The notes: a model not told the origin generated them from the letters alone. A stretch of DNA of 6,915 nucleotides from Flavisolibacter sp. (GCA_017745135.1 JAGIAB010000166.1:1-6915), one strand, 5' to 3'; shown: positions 1-6,628, counted from the stretch's first letter. Numbers and translations are program-made.

Positions 1-1
1 G

Positions 2-787
2 CGCATTGTGCATGGATGTCAGTCAGGGCATCCAGGCGGTTCTTTAGGTTGTACAGATTTTTTAGTAGCTCTTTATTTTAAGATCATGAAACACGATACT
101 GATTTTAAAATGAAGGGAGAAAATGAAGATTTATTCTTTCTTTCTAACGGTCATATATCGCCTGTTTTTTATTCTGTGTTGGCAAGAAGTGGATATTTTC
201 CTGTTGAAGAATTAAAGACCTTCCGTAAGCTGAATTCACGTTTGCAGGGACATCCTACTACGCATGAAGGTTTACCTGGCGTTCGTATGTCTTCAGGTTC
301 ATTAGGACAAGGATTGTCTGTTGCAATCGGTGCCGCATTAACTAAGAAAAGAAAAGGTGAAAACAATTTGGTTTTCTCTTTACACGGTGATGGTGAATTG
401 CAGGAAGGACAAATTTGGGAAGCTGCTCTTTTTGCTCCTGCAAAAAAAGTAGATAATCTCATTGCAACAATTGATGTAAATGGTCAGCAGATTGATGGTC
501 CTACTGATGAAGTGTTAGCGCTTGGTGATCTGCACGCAAAATTTGAAGCTTTTGGCTGGGATGTGTTAAAGATGAACGGTAACAATTTACAGGAAGTCAT
601 CGATACACTGGAGTTGGCAAAAACAAGAGCATTCAAAGGAAAGCCGATCATGATCTTAATGCAAACGAACATGGGTCATGGTGTAAGCTTTATGACAGGC
701 TCACACAAATGGCATGGTATAGCGCCAAATGATGAACAGCTTCAATTGGCATTGAGTGAACTTACCTGCGATGGACAGGACTATTAA
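2..787 (+). CDS. tkt: Transketolase, N-terminal (TPP-binding) subunit, 5'-partial
   Basis: This is the first half of a split transketolase, the thiamine-diphosphate enzyme of the non-oxidative pentose phosphate pathway that moves two-carbon ketol units between sugar phosphates in the cytoplasm. The reading frame is open from base 2 (codons for R-I-V, then HGCQSGHPGG), so the true start lies left of the window; roughly 20 residues are missing compared with the usual 275-285 (family knowledge). Counting the GTG at 8 as residue 1, visible family motifs are GHPGG (7-11), SNGH (46-49), MSSGSLGQGL (94-103), the TPP/metal motif beginning HGDGE (126-130) and ending in DVNG (157-160), and NMGHGVSF (221-228). 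It ends at a TAA, 21 bp before the C-terminal subunit, so the two are almost certainly co-transcribed and form one enzyme. The GTG at 8 is an internal Val codon, not the start. Confidence 0.96.
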   Translation, partial: RIVHGCQSGHPGGSLGCTDFLVALYFKIMKHDTDFKMKGENEDLFFLSNGHISPVFYSVLARSGYFPVEELKTFRKLNSRLQGHPTTHEGLPGVRMSSGSLGQGLSVAIGAALTKKRKGENNLVFSLHGDGELQEGQIWEAALFAPAKKVDNLIATIDVNGQQIDGPTDEVLALGDLHAKFEAFGWDVLKMNGNNLQEVIDTLELAKTRAFKGKPIMILMQTNMGHGVSFMTGSHKWHGIAPNDEQLQLALSELTCDGQDY

Positions 788-808
788 TTTATCTAAAGAA
801 CAAACTTC

Positions 809-1792
809 ATGAAAAAATATACGTTTACTGATAAAAAAGATACACGTTCCGGGTTTGGTGCAGGATTGCTCGAAGCCGGGCGAAAAAATAAAAATGTGGT
901 TGCTCTTTGTGCTGACCTTGTTGGTTCTTTGAAGATGGAGGCTTTCATCAAAGAATTCCCTGAAAGATTTACACAGGTTGGTATTGCAGAAGCAAACATG
1001 ATGGGCATTGCTGCCGGAATGAGCATTGGTGGCGATATTCCTTTCACAGGAACCTTTGCCAATTTTTCAACCGGTCGCGTTTATGACCAGATTCGTCAAA
1101 GTATTGCATACAGCAACAAGAATGTAAAGATCTGCGCATCACATGCCGGACTTACGTTAGGAGAGGACGGAGCTACACACCAGATACTGGAAGATATCGG
1201 CATGATGAAAATGCTTCCCGGAATGACTGTGATCAATCCTTGTGATTACAACCAAACCAAAGCAGCAACCATTGCCATTGCAGAATATGAAGGACCTGTT
1301 TATTTGCGCTTCGGACGTCCTGTCGTTCCAATTTTTACAGATGCGGACCAAAAGTTCGAAATCGGAAAAGCATGGATGGTGAATGAAGGAAAAGACGTCA
1401 GCATTTTTGCTACGGGCCACCTGGTTTGGGAAGCTATTCTGGCTGGTGAAAAATTAGCCGAAATGGGCATCGATGCAGAGATCATCAATATCCACACCAT
1501 TAAGCCACTTGACGAAGAAGCTATTTTGAAATCAGTGGCTAAAACAAGATGTGTAGTGAGCTGCGAAGAGCATAATCGTCTGGGCGGATTGGGTGATAGC
1601 ATTGCTCAATTATTGGTTCAACACGATCCTGTTCCGATGCAATATGTAGCAGTGAACGATTCATTCGGCGAAAGTGGTAAGCCTGCTGAATTGATGACTA
1701 AGTACGGATTGGATGCTGCACACATTATCAAAGCAGTAGAAAAAGTTATGGCTGCTGCTAAAAAGAAGAAATCCACAGCCGCCGTATATTAG
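809..1792 (+). CDS. tkt: Transketolase, C-terminal (pyrimidine-binding) subunit
   Basis: This is the second half of the split transketolase. It has the pyrimidine-binding domain (about residues 4-170) and the transketolase C-terminal domain (about 185-310), and pairs with the upstream subunit to build the active site. Visible motifs are ADLVGS (35-40), GIAEANMMGIAAG (58-70) with E61 as the expected catalytic Glu that activates TPP, FANFSTGRVYDQIR (83-96), GEDGATHQ (118-125), YLRFGRP (165-171), TIKPLD (230-235) and EEHNRLGGLG (253-262). The 327-residue length fits the usual split C-terminal subunit. The start is the first ATG after the preceding stop; the AAAGAAC upstream is only a weak ribosome-binding site. 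The tail is Lys/Ala-rich (AAAKKKKSTAAVY). Members of the related DXS and pyruvate dehydrogenase families share the fold, but the pairing with a separate N-subunit and these motifs favour transketolase. Confidence 0.96.
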   Translation: MKKYTFTDKKDTRSGFGAGLLEAGRKNKNVVALCADLVGSLKMEAFIKEFPERFTQVGIAEANMMGIAAGMSIGGDIPFTGTFANFSTGRVYDQIRQSIAYSNKNVKICASHAGLTLGEDGATHQILEDIGMMKMLPGMTVINPCDYNQTKAATIAIAEYEGPVYLRFGRPVVPIFTDADQKFEIGKAWMVNEGKDVSIFATGHLVWEAILAGEKLAEMGIDAEIINIHTIKPLDEEAILKSVAKTRCVVSCEEHNRLGGLGDSIAQLLVQHDPVPMQYVAVNDSFGESGKPAELMTKYGLDAAHIIKAVEKVMAAAKKKKSTAAVY

Positions 1793-1825
1793 CAGTGATG
1801 TATCTCTAACATACACACTAAGAAT

Positions 1826-2740
1826 ATGCGTATAAAAGGTTTTAATTTATCAATAGCTGCAATTTTAGTTGCAGCTATTTCTTTTGGTCAAAGTAGTGAA
1901 CCTGTTTTGTTATATCCGAATGGAGTTCCCAACAGCAAGCCTGCTCCAGCCGATTATGTTGAGAAAAACGACAATGGTTGGATCTCTAAAGTAACGCAGC
2001 CAACAATAACTGTGTTCCGTCCTGATGATAATAAGAACTCAGGAACTGCTGTTATTATAATTCCTGGTGGAGGTTATTCGGGTATTGCATTCAACCACGA
2101 AGGCATTGATGTCGCTAAGAAATTTGCAGATGCGGGAGTCACTGCTTTTTTATTGAAGTATCGTTTGCCGAGTGATCTCATTATGGTGGATCGTTCGATT
2201 GGCCCTTTACAGGATGCACAAAGAGCCATTCAGATTATCCGTGAAAGAGCAGCCGAATGGAAAGTAGATCTGAATAAAGTTGGTGTGCTTGGTTTTTCCG
2301 CAGGTGGTCATCTTGCTTCCACTTTTGGTACCCATTATAAACAAACTGTGATTGATAATAAATCCAACATTGACCTGCGTCCCAGCTTTATGGCGCTGAT
2401 CTATCCTGTTATTACCATGGGAGAATTGACTCACGGAGGATCGAAGCAAAATCTGATTGGTAGAGATGCTCCTGCTGATAAAGCGAATTTATATTCCAAC
2501 GAAAAGCAGGTAGATGCGAACACGCCACCTGCATTTTTTGTACACGCACAAGATGATAATGTTGTTCCTGTACAAAACAGTTTAATGATGTATGAAGCCA
2601 TCACGAAAGCCGGAGCAAAAGCTGAAATGCATTTATACCAGGCAGGCGGTCATGGTTTTGGTTTGAATAATAAAACCACCCCCGACCAGTGGTTTGATCA
2701 TTGCATAAATTGGTTAAAGGCGAGCCGGTTTTTGAAATAA
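1826..2740 (+). CDS. Secreted alpha/beta hydrolase, acetyl-xylan-esterase / BD-FAE-like
   Basis: This is a 304-residue exported carboxylesterase-type enzyme. Residues 1-21 form a signal peptide (MRIK, hydrophobic core, likely cleavage SFG|Q). The mature part has an alpha/beta-hydrolase core: the oxyanion-hole loop PGGGY (80-84), the nucleophile elbow GFSAGG with S158, an Asp in AQDDNVVP (D244 by spacing) and a His in GGHGFG (H276), giving a complete Ser-Asp-His triad. The YPVI segment (193-196) and the start of the mature protein (LLYPNGVPNSK) are typical of Bacteroidota esterases near xylan-degradation genes (family knowledge); deacetylation or deferuloylation of plant polysaccharide is inferred, the substrate is not. 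It starts 33 bp after the transketolase pair and could be read through from it. An 11-bp perfect inverted repeat lies in its signal-peptide codons. The gene entering at the right edge (6689) is a paralogue. Confidence 0.92.
   Translation: MRIKGFNLSIAAILVAAISFGQSSEPVLLYPNGVPNSKPAPADYVEKNDNGWISKVTQPTITVFRPDDNKNSGTAVIIIPGGGYSGIAFNHEGIDVAKKFADAGVTAFLLKYRLPSDLIMVDRSIGPLQDAQRAIQIIRERAAEWKVDLNKVGVLGFSAGGHLASTFGTHYKQTVIDNKSNIDLRPSFMALIYPVITMGELTHGGSKQNLIGRDAPADKANLYSNEKQVDANTPPAFFVHAQDDNVVPVQNSLMMYEAITKAGAKAEMHLYQAGGHGFGLNNKTTPDQWFDHCINWLKASRFLK
1852..1879 (+). repeat. Perfect inverted repeat within signal-peptide codons (mRNA hairpin)
   Basis: AATAGCTGCAA (1852-1862), loop TTTTAG, then TTGCAGCTATT (1869-1879): 11 bp with no mismatch and a 6-nt loop, covering nt 27-54 of the hydrolase CDS (codons 9-18). 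It would fold in the mRNA just downstream of the ribosome's initiation footprint. The Ala-rich signal peptide uses GCT/GCA codons that contribute to the symmetry, so chance is not excluded. Confidence 0.6.
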
Positions 2741-2745
2741 CAGCA

Positions 2746-2771
2746 GTCTTTGCTTTAGAGACGGTGTTTTT
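2746..2771 (+). terminator. Weak candidate terminator after the first hydrolase
   Basis: GTCTTT (2746-2751), loop GCTTT, AGAGAC (2757-2762) form a 6-bp stem with one T-G wobble, followed four bases later by TTTTT (2767-2771). It sits 6 bp past the stop codon of the hydrolase, the right place for transcription to end, but the stem is short and low in GC. Confidence 0.3.
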
Positions 2772-3007
2772 CATAAAAAATTATTGTTGCTTTGTTTTCC
2801 TAGCTGTTTCAATGCACTCACTGTTTCAGTAACCGGCCGTTTGCAGGTTTTATTTGTGCACACACAGATATATATCCAGGTCTGGTTGTTGATTTTCTTT
2901 CCTTCCAGGAGAGGAAGGTTTTCTTTGTTGATAGAGCCCATAAATAAGGAAATGCTGTTATGATGTAGCTCTATAAATGCATATTGTACGACTGGGTTTC
3001 TCCATAA
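2771..3007 (-). pseudogene. Relic of a YyaL/DUF255-type thioredoxin-domain protein, C-terminal end only
   Basis: The minus strand from 3007 to a TGA at 2771-2773 is open for 78 codons and reads as a recognisable protein tail: WRNPVVQYAFIELHHNS, then FMGSINKENLPLLEGKK, then IYICVCTNKTCKRPV and SALKQLGKQ. The pattern 'LPLLEG... IYxC....C..PV' is, from memory, the C-terminus of the large YyaL/SSP411 thioredoxin-domain proteins (usually about 670-700 residues), with the paired Cys (C-x4-C) of that tail kept. The N-terminal thioredoxin fold and most of the protein are absent. Upstream, the frame hits a TGA at 3008-3010; a neighbouring frame (about 3011-3060, LINSGDILLNTFVNRLYDYG) also looks protein-like, which would fit a frameshift. 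There is no plausible start codon. The relic converges on the hydrolase gene, whose stop is 30 bp away. Family assignment is fairly confident; pseudogene status follows from the missing bulk. Confidence 0.7.
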
Positions 3008-3182
3008 TCATACAATCGATTAACAAATGTGTTCAGGAGAATATCACCTGAATTTATAAGCTCTCAGATCAGGCATGGATAATGAATGGTATTAAGACTG
3101 CTACTTATGATTGCTAGATGTGAGATGGTTCGATTATTTACTACTGCGCGGGTGAGTTGTTCTGACAATTTTGAAAAAACCC

Positions 3183-3413
3183 GTGAACATTGGTGCGCAA
3201 AGAAAGATTTCTTGCATTCCATTTCTTCTTCCCTTATTGTTTTTATTGATCCAGGTACATGATCAGCAGACTGACATCAATTTTATTAACTCCAGCAGCA
3301 AGGATGGCCTTTCTTCCAGTTCTGTTTTTTATTAAGAAAAACACATGTGTAAAATTGGCAATTATTGGAGGTGGAAGAGGTCTAAGGAAGCTAAGATTGA
3401 ACATTTCATTCAG
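3183..3413 (+). pseudogene. Relic of a two-component-propeller (Reg_prop) sensor, N-terminal end only
   Basis: One plus-strand frame runs from a GTG at 3183 to 3413, broken by a TAA at 3333-3335. It begins like an exported protein (VNIGAQRK, then a hydrophobic run IPFLLPLLFLLIQ), continues TDINFINSSSKDGLSSSSVF, and after the stop gives KIGNY and KEAKIEHFIQ. Between these, the next frame gives GGGRGL. Pieced together this matches the first blade of the propeller region of Bacteroidota hybrid sensor kinases ('F..L...DGLSSNSV...WIGTYGGGLN....KFEHF', family pattern from memory). The damage is the TAA just after a run of six T (3325-3330) plus local frame slips around 3366 and 3385. Nothing of the remaining propeller, kinase or regulator domains follows, although full proteins exceed 1000 residues. 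An alternative reading as a small intact 60-residue ORF (3259-3441) fails to explain these motifs. Confidence 0.65.
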
Positions 3414-3861
3414 TAAAATATTTAAATGTGCTATTGCATGAGTGATTTTTCTTTGAATTTTGTCATGTTATACAATGGACATGTCGGTGTGTTGAATGGG
3501 TAAATCAAACCTAGTGTAGCAGAATAATTATAAAATGATCATAACAATATGATCCCATTGTTTGCCTAAGGTGTTTGTTTTTTTATATCCTCATATATAG
3601 CAGTAACTCAATCGTTGATTAAGCAGTCAGGAAGGGTGAGTCTTCATCCTTCCATTTTTATTTAGTAAAGGGCTTGTTGCGCTATGCAAAGAATAAGATG
3701 TAGTCTCAGGGTGAAAGCGACATTCAATTTTTCTTGTAGCTTTTGCCAGGAATAAAACTCTCAGATGTTTATAAGAAGTTGCGCAAATAATAAGCATCAA
3801 TATTTATACATGTGAGAAAAAGTTTTGCCTGTTAAATTATAAACTGTTTTACATTCATGGC
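3414..3861. other. AT-rich spacer upstream of the esterase-D gene
   Basis: These 448 bases hold no open frame with recognisable protein features on either strand. A plus-strand hairpin at 3630-3653 is listed separately. A short hairpin GATCAT-AACAAT-ATGATC lies at 3538-3555. A Bacteroidota-type promoter (TTG near -33, TAnnTTTG near -7) was looked for before the 3862 gene and no convincing match was found, although the gene needs its own promoter given the distance to any upstream gene. Confidence 0.6.
3630..3660 (+). terminator. Terminator-like hairpin with no intact gene upstream
   Basis: GGAAGGGTGA (3630-3639), loop GTCT, TCATCCTTCC (3644-3653) make a 10-bp stem with one G-U wobble, followed by ATTTTTATTT. 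The T-rich side is on the plus strand only, so it would end plus-strand transcription. The nearest intact plus-strand gene ends at 2740; the only plus-strand item between is the decayed sensor at 3183-3413. It may be the surviving terminator of that lost gene, or serve an unrecognised transcript. Confidence 0.5.
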
Positions 3862-4686
3862 ATGGGACAGATTTTAAAATTCATTTTCATTCTTTCTTTT
3901 TTTATTGTCTTTCAAAATAGTAATGCTGCTGTTATTGACACTGTAAGTACGTACAGTCCATCAATGAAAAAAAACATTAAAGCTGTTGTGATTACGCCGG
4001 ACAATTATGCAACTGTCCAGGCTTTGCCTGTTGTTTATCTATTACATGGCTACAGCGGGAATTACAGCGACTGGGTAAGTAAAGCCAAAGGTGTTGAAAA
4101 ATTAGCGGATCAGTACGGGATTATCATTGTTTGTCCTGATGGTAATAACAGTTGGTATTGGGACAGCCCTGTTGATTCAAACTATAAATACGAAACTTAT
4201 GTATCTAAGGAGCTGGTAAATTGGATTGACGGCAAGTATAAAACCATTAAGGACAGAAAGGGCAGGGGCATCACAGGTTTGAGCATGGGCGGTCACGGTG
4301 GTTTGTATCTCGCCATTAAACACCAGGATGTATTTGGTGTTGCCGGCAGTATGAGCGGTGGTGTGGACATTCGGCCTTTTCCCAATAACTGGGACATGGC
4401 TTTACGTTTAGGAAGATATGCCGACCGTCCGGAGAATTGGGATAAATATACGGTGATAAACATGCTGCATTTGCTAAGGCCTAATTCTCTTTCGCTATTG
4501 ATTGATTGCGGCACGGAGGATTTCTTTTATAAAGTGAATGAAAATCTCCATCAGGAACTCTTGTATCGTAACATACCTCACGATTATATTACCCGTCCGG
4601 GTGCGCACAATTGGAACTATTGGCAAAATGCCATACAATATCAAGTATTGTTTATGAGTAATTTTTTCAAGAGCCAATCAAAATAA
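3862..4686 (+). CDS. Secreted esterase-D-family alpha/beta hydrolase
   Basis: This is a 274-residue exported esterase of the putative esterase (Esterase D / S-formylglutathione hydrolase-like, PF00756) type, which cleaves acyl esters. Residues 1-22 are a signal peptide (MGQILK, long Phe/Ile-rich core, likely cleavage SNA|A). The core contains LLHGYSGNYSDW (60-71) for the oxyanion hole, CPDGNNSWYWDSP (91-103), the nucleophile elbow GLSMGGHGG with S141, the acid in DCGTEDFF (D220) and the base in PGAHNWNYW (H249), so the triad is intact. Length and motifs fit single-domain family members, including tributyrin esterases and CE1-type enzymes acting on sugar esters; the substrate cannot be read from sequence. 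The ATG at 3862 was chosen because it opens directly into the signal peptide; another ATG at 3857 is out of frame, and no Shine-Dalgarno is visible. It stands alone, with over 400 bp of spacer on each side. Confidence 0.93.
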   Translation: MGQILKFIFILSFFIVFQNSNAAVIDTVSTYSPSMKKNIKAVVITPDNYATVQALPVVYLLHGYSGNYSDWVSKAKGVEKLADQYGIIIVCPDGNNSWYWDSPVDSNYKYETYVSKELVNWIDGKYKTIKDRKGRGITGLSMGGHGGLYLAIKHQDVFGVAGSMSGGVDIRPFPNNWDMALRLGRYADRPENWDKYTVINMLHLLRPNSLSLLIDCGTEDFFYKVNENLHQELLYRNIPHDYITRPGAHNWNYWQNAIQYQVLFMSNFFKSQSK

Positions 4687-5352
4687 CCAATTGCCATAGC
4701 GAGGCCTTGTGTTTGAACCGGTATCATTGACCTTACAGGAATACTTTTTTGATTGATCGGTTATGGCAATGTTTTATTGCATATCTATCAATTCTGTTCA
4801 AGTATCAAATTCTTGTGGGTGAAGTTTTCAACCTTCCCTCCACATTTTAAAATAAAATTGTATGGCTTGTATCCGTTTCAGGATAAAATGTGAAATTTAC
4901 ATTTATTAAATTGATACAGGGAACGTACAGTGTGATGATTCTTAAGTAATAGTAAGATTGTACTTGTGTGATTGAGTGTGAATCCGAGGTTTTAACCATA
5001 GTTAACCTTAAGTGGATATACGTCAGATTTACAAATAAAATATGTTCGTACTTTAGACTTTCGTTCAGCTTTCCGGCCGTGATTTGCTAGATGGATTTGT
5101 GTTTCAAATGCCTGGACGATGCTTGTAAACCAATGACGATTCAACTGACAACAAAACAATCGGCTATGAAACAGTTAGTGCTTGCTTTACCTTCTTGTTG
5201 TGAAATGTTGCGATATCGCCGGCCAGTTTGCAGTCCTGCGAAACCTGATTTATTTACTGCTTTGATATTAATTCTAATCCGGAATTTAATGAAGATGAAA
5301 ATACCCTTTGGATCCTCAATCAATTCAGTTTTTAATTTAAAACTATAAGCAA
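4687..5352. other. AT-rich spacer upstream of the two-domain esterase
   Basis: These 666 bases hold no gene I can support. Visible elements are an inverted repeat ATTGCCATA (4690-4698) / TATGGCAAT (4762-4770) just after the esterase stop; a second inverted repeat CACATTTTA (4841-4849) / TAAAATGTG (4884-4892); and two TTAACC copies (4992-4997 and 5002-5007) one helical turn apart. An 85-codon ATG frame at 5091-5348 has a Cys-rich, unconvincing product. Another frame ends in a short protein-like stretch (5249-5335). The spacer must carry the promoter of the 5353 gene, but no clear TAnnTTTG box was found. Confidence 0.6.
4690..4770. repeat. Inverted repeat downstream of the esterase-D gene
   Basis: ATTGCCATA (4690-4698) and TATGGCAAT (4762-4770) are perfect 9-bp complements separated by 63 bases, starting 3 bp after the stop codon. 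The right arm is followed by GTTTTATT. It could form a large 3'-end stem-loop, but the loop is too long for an ordinary intrinsic terminator. Confidence 0.35.
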
Positions 5353-6570
5353 ATGACTGCAAAATTTTCAACGATTCTTTTAGCAACCACATTGTTTAGT
5401 GGTTTCTGTTATGCGCAGACCGCGACTGCGCCATTGGAAGATTTTAAACCTTCTGGTTTTAACCAGCCTTTCCAGGAATACCCGCAAGTTAACTCTCAAG
5501 GATATGCCAGGTTTAGGATATATGCGCCCAACGCTGATAGTGTTCGGGTAAGTCTGGGCCTTGGTGGACAAGGAGGAACAAAGCTTACTAAAGTGGATAG
5601 TGGTTATTTTATTGGAACAACTGCCGGACCAATGGATGAAGGGTTCCACTATTATCGCATTACTGTAGATGGCGCAACATTTAATGATCCCGGAACAGGA
5701 TTTTTCTATGGCTCTCAACGCTGGGAAAGTGGCATCGAAATACCTGCTAAAGACCAGGATTTTTATGCGCTTAAAGATGTTCCTCATGGAAACATGCAGC
5801 AGATCATCTTTCCTTCAAAAAGCACCAACTCGCAAAAGGTTGCATTTGTTTACACTCCCCCGGGTTATGAGAAAGGAAATACCAAATACCCGGTATTATA
5901 CCTGCAACATGGTTGGGGTGAAAATGAAACTTCATGGGGAATTCAAGGCAAGGCTAACCTGATCATGGATAATATGATTGCAGAAGGTAGAATAAAACCG
6001 TTTATCGTTGTAATGACTTATGGCATGACCAACACTGGTGGTAGGCCTGGTGCAGGCCCACGCCCTGCTACTCCTGCTGCTCAAGGTAACACAACAAATA
6101 CTCCAGCTGGTTCTAATCGTAATGCCGGAGGTCCAGGAGGTGGTATGGCAGCCATGATTGCCAACAATGGCTTTCAAGCTGTATTAGTAGATGAATTAAT
6201 ACCGTATGTGGATTCACATTTTAGAACAATAGCGAAAAGAGATGGTCGTGCTATGGCTGGTCTTTCAATGGGTGCTGCAGAAACAAAAGTGATCACATTA
6301 AATAAACCGGAAGTTTTTGGTTATTGGGGACTGTTAAGTGGCGGTAACTATACTCCGGAAGATTTGCAAGGCAAAATGAAGCCTAAGTTCATATTTATAA
6401 GCTATGGTGGTAAAGAAACAGGTGGAGCTAACGGTCTTCCGAAAGTTGAAGCTGATTTAAAGGCGGCAGGATATAAGGTGGCAACTTATGTTTCTCCGGG
6501 CACAGCCCACGAGTTTCAAACATGGCGCCGCAGCCTCTATCAAATGGCTCCTTATTTATTTAAAGATTAA
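5353..6570 (+). CDS. Secreted two-domain esterase: CBM48/E-set-like N-domain plus esterase-D domain
   Basis: This is a 405-residue exported esterase. Residues 1-21 are a signal peptide (cleavage CYA|Q; the Cys at 19 lacks a proper lipobox). Residues about 36-135 form an immunoglobulin-like E-set/CBM48-type domain (ARFRIYAPNADSVRVSL, then GFHYYRITVDG), as in many modular CE1 carbohydrate esterases. Residues about 145-404 are the alpha/beta-hydrolase domain: YPVLYLQHGWGENETSW (179-195), nucleophile elbow GLSMGA with S305, and GTAHEFQTWRRSLY with H386. At the usual acid position the sequence is GGKETGG (352-358), with E355 where many relatives have Asp nearby. Residues about 224-266 are a Pro/Gly/Asn/Thr-rich low-complexity insertion. 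A role in releasing acyl groups (feruloyl or acetyl) from plant polysaccharide is inferred from the architecture. The ATG at 5353 leads straight into the signal peptide. A strong terminator follows, so it is probably monocistronic. Confidence 0.92.
   Translation: MTAKFSTILLATTLFSGFCYAQTATAPLEDFKPSGFNQPFQEYPQVNSQGYARFRIYAPNADSVRVSLGLGGQGGTKLTKVDSGYFIGTTAGPMDEGFHYYRITVDGATFNDPGTGFFYGSQRWESGIEIPAKDQDFYALKDVPHGNMQQIIFPSKSTNSQKVAFVYTPPGYEKGNTKYPVLYLQHGWGENETSWGIQGKANLIMDNMIAEGRIKPFIVVMTYGMTNTGGRPGAGPRPATPAAQGNTTNTPAGSNRNAGGPGGGMAAMIANNGFQAVLVDELIPYVDSHFRTIAKRDGRAMAGLSMGAAETKVITLNKPEVFGYWGLLSGGNYTPEDLQGKMKPKFIFISYGGKETGGANGLPKVEADLKAAGYKVATYVSPGTAHEFQTWRRSLYQMAPYLFKD
5385..5404 (+). repeat. Short inverted repeat in signal-peptide codons
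   Basis: AACCAC (5385-5390), 8-nt loop, GTGGTT (5399-5404), covering nt 33-52 of the CDS. It is far weaker than the hairpins in the 1826 and 6689 genes and could easily be chance; listed because of its similar position. Confidence 0.25.
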
Positions 6571-6583
6571 AAACTCTGAAACC

Positions 6584-6628
6584 TAATAATAGCAGTGAGG
6601 CCAGCTGCTATTATTAATTCAGTTTTTT
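6584..6628 (+). terminator. Intrinsic terminator after the two-domain esterase
   Basis: TAATAATAGCAG (6584-6595), loop TGAGGCCAG, CTGCTATTATTA (6605-6616): a perfect 12-bp stem with a 9-nt loop, followed after six bases by TTTTTT (6623-6628). It lies 13 bp past the stop codon. The slightly distant T-run and AT-rich stem base are the only weaknesses. It separates this esterase from the next hydrolase. Confidence 0.75.

Noticed and set aside
1788..1802. TAGCAGT recurring after several gene ends (about 1791, 3598, 6590)
   Set aside because: Seven bases in AT-rich DNA, with no shared flanks; not enough to call a repeat family.
1793..1825. Bacteroidota promoter (TTG ... TAnnTTTG) between the transketolase pair and the first hydrolase, and in the other spacers
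   Set aside because: No convincing match by eye in any spacer, so no promoter is called.
3259..3441. 60-codon plus-strand ORF (starts MISRLTSIL)
   Set aside because: It overlaps the sensor relic in a shifted frame. Only its middle part (GGGRGL) makes sense, as a frame-slipped piece of that relic; the start is not protein-like.
3672..3766. Minus-strand stretch reading like a signal peptide (LRLHLILCIAQQALY)
   Set aside because: No start codon, hits TAA at once after the hydrophobic run, and no downstream protein is visible.
5091..5348. 85-codon plus-strand ORF (starts MDLCFKC) before the two-domain esterase
   Set aside because: Cys-rich, no recognisable domain, no ribosome-binding site, and another frame of the same DNA ends in a more protein-like sequence. 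Not supported as a gene.
5380..5787. 135-codon minus-strand ORF
   Set aside because: Lies entirely within the well-supported 5353-6570 esterase; it is an antisense shadow. The other minus-strand ORFs over the transketolase and hydrolase genes are rejected for the same reason.
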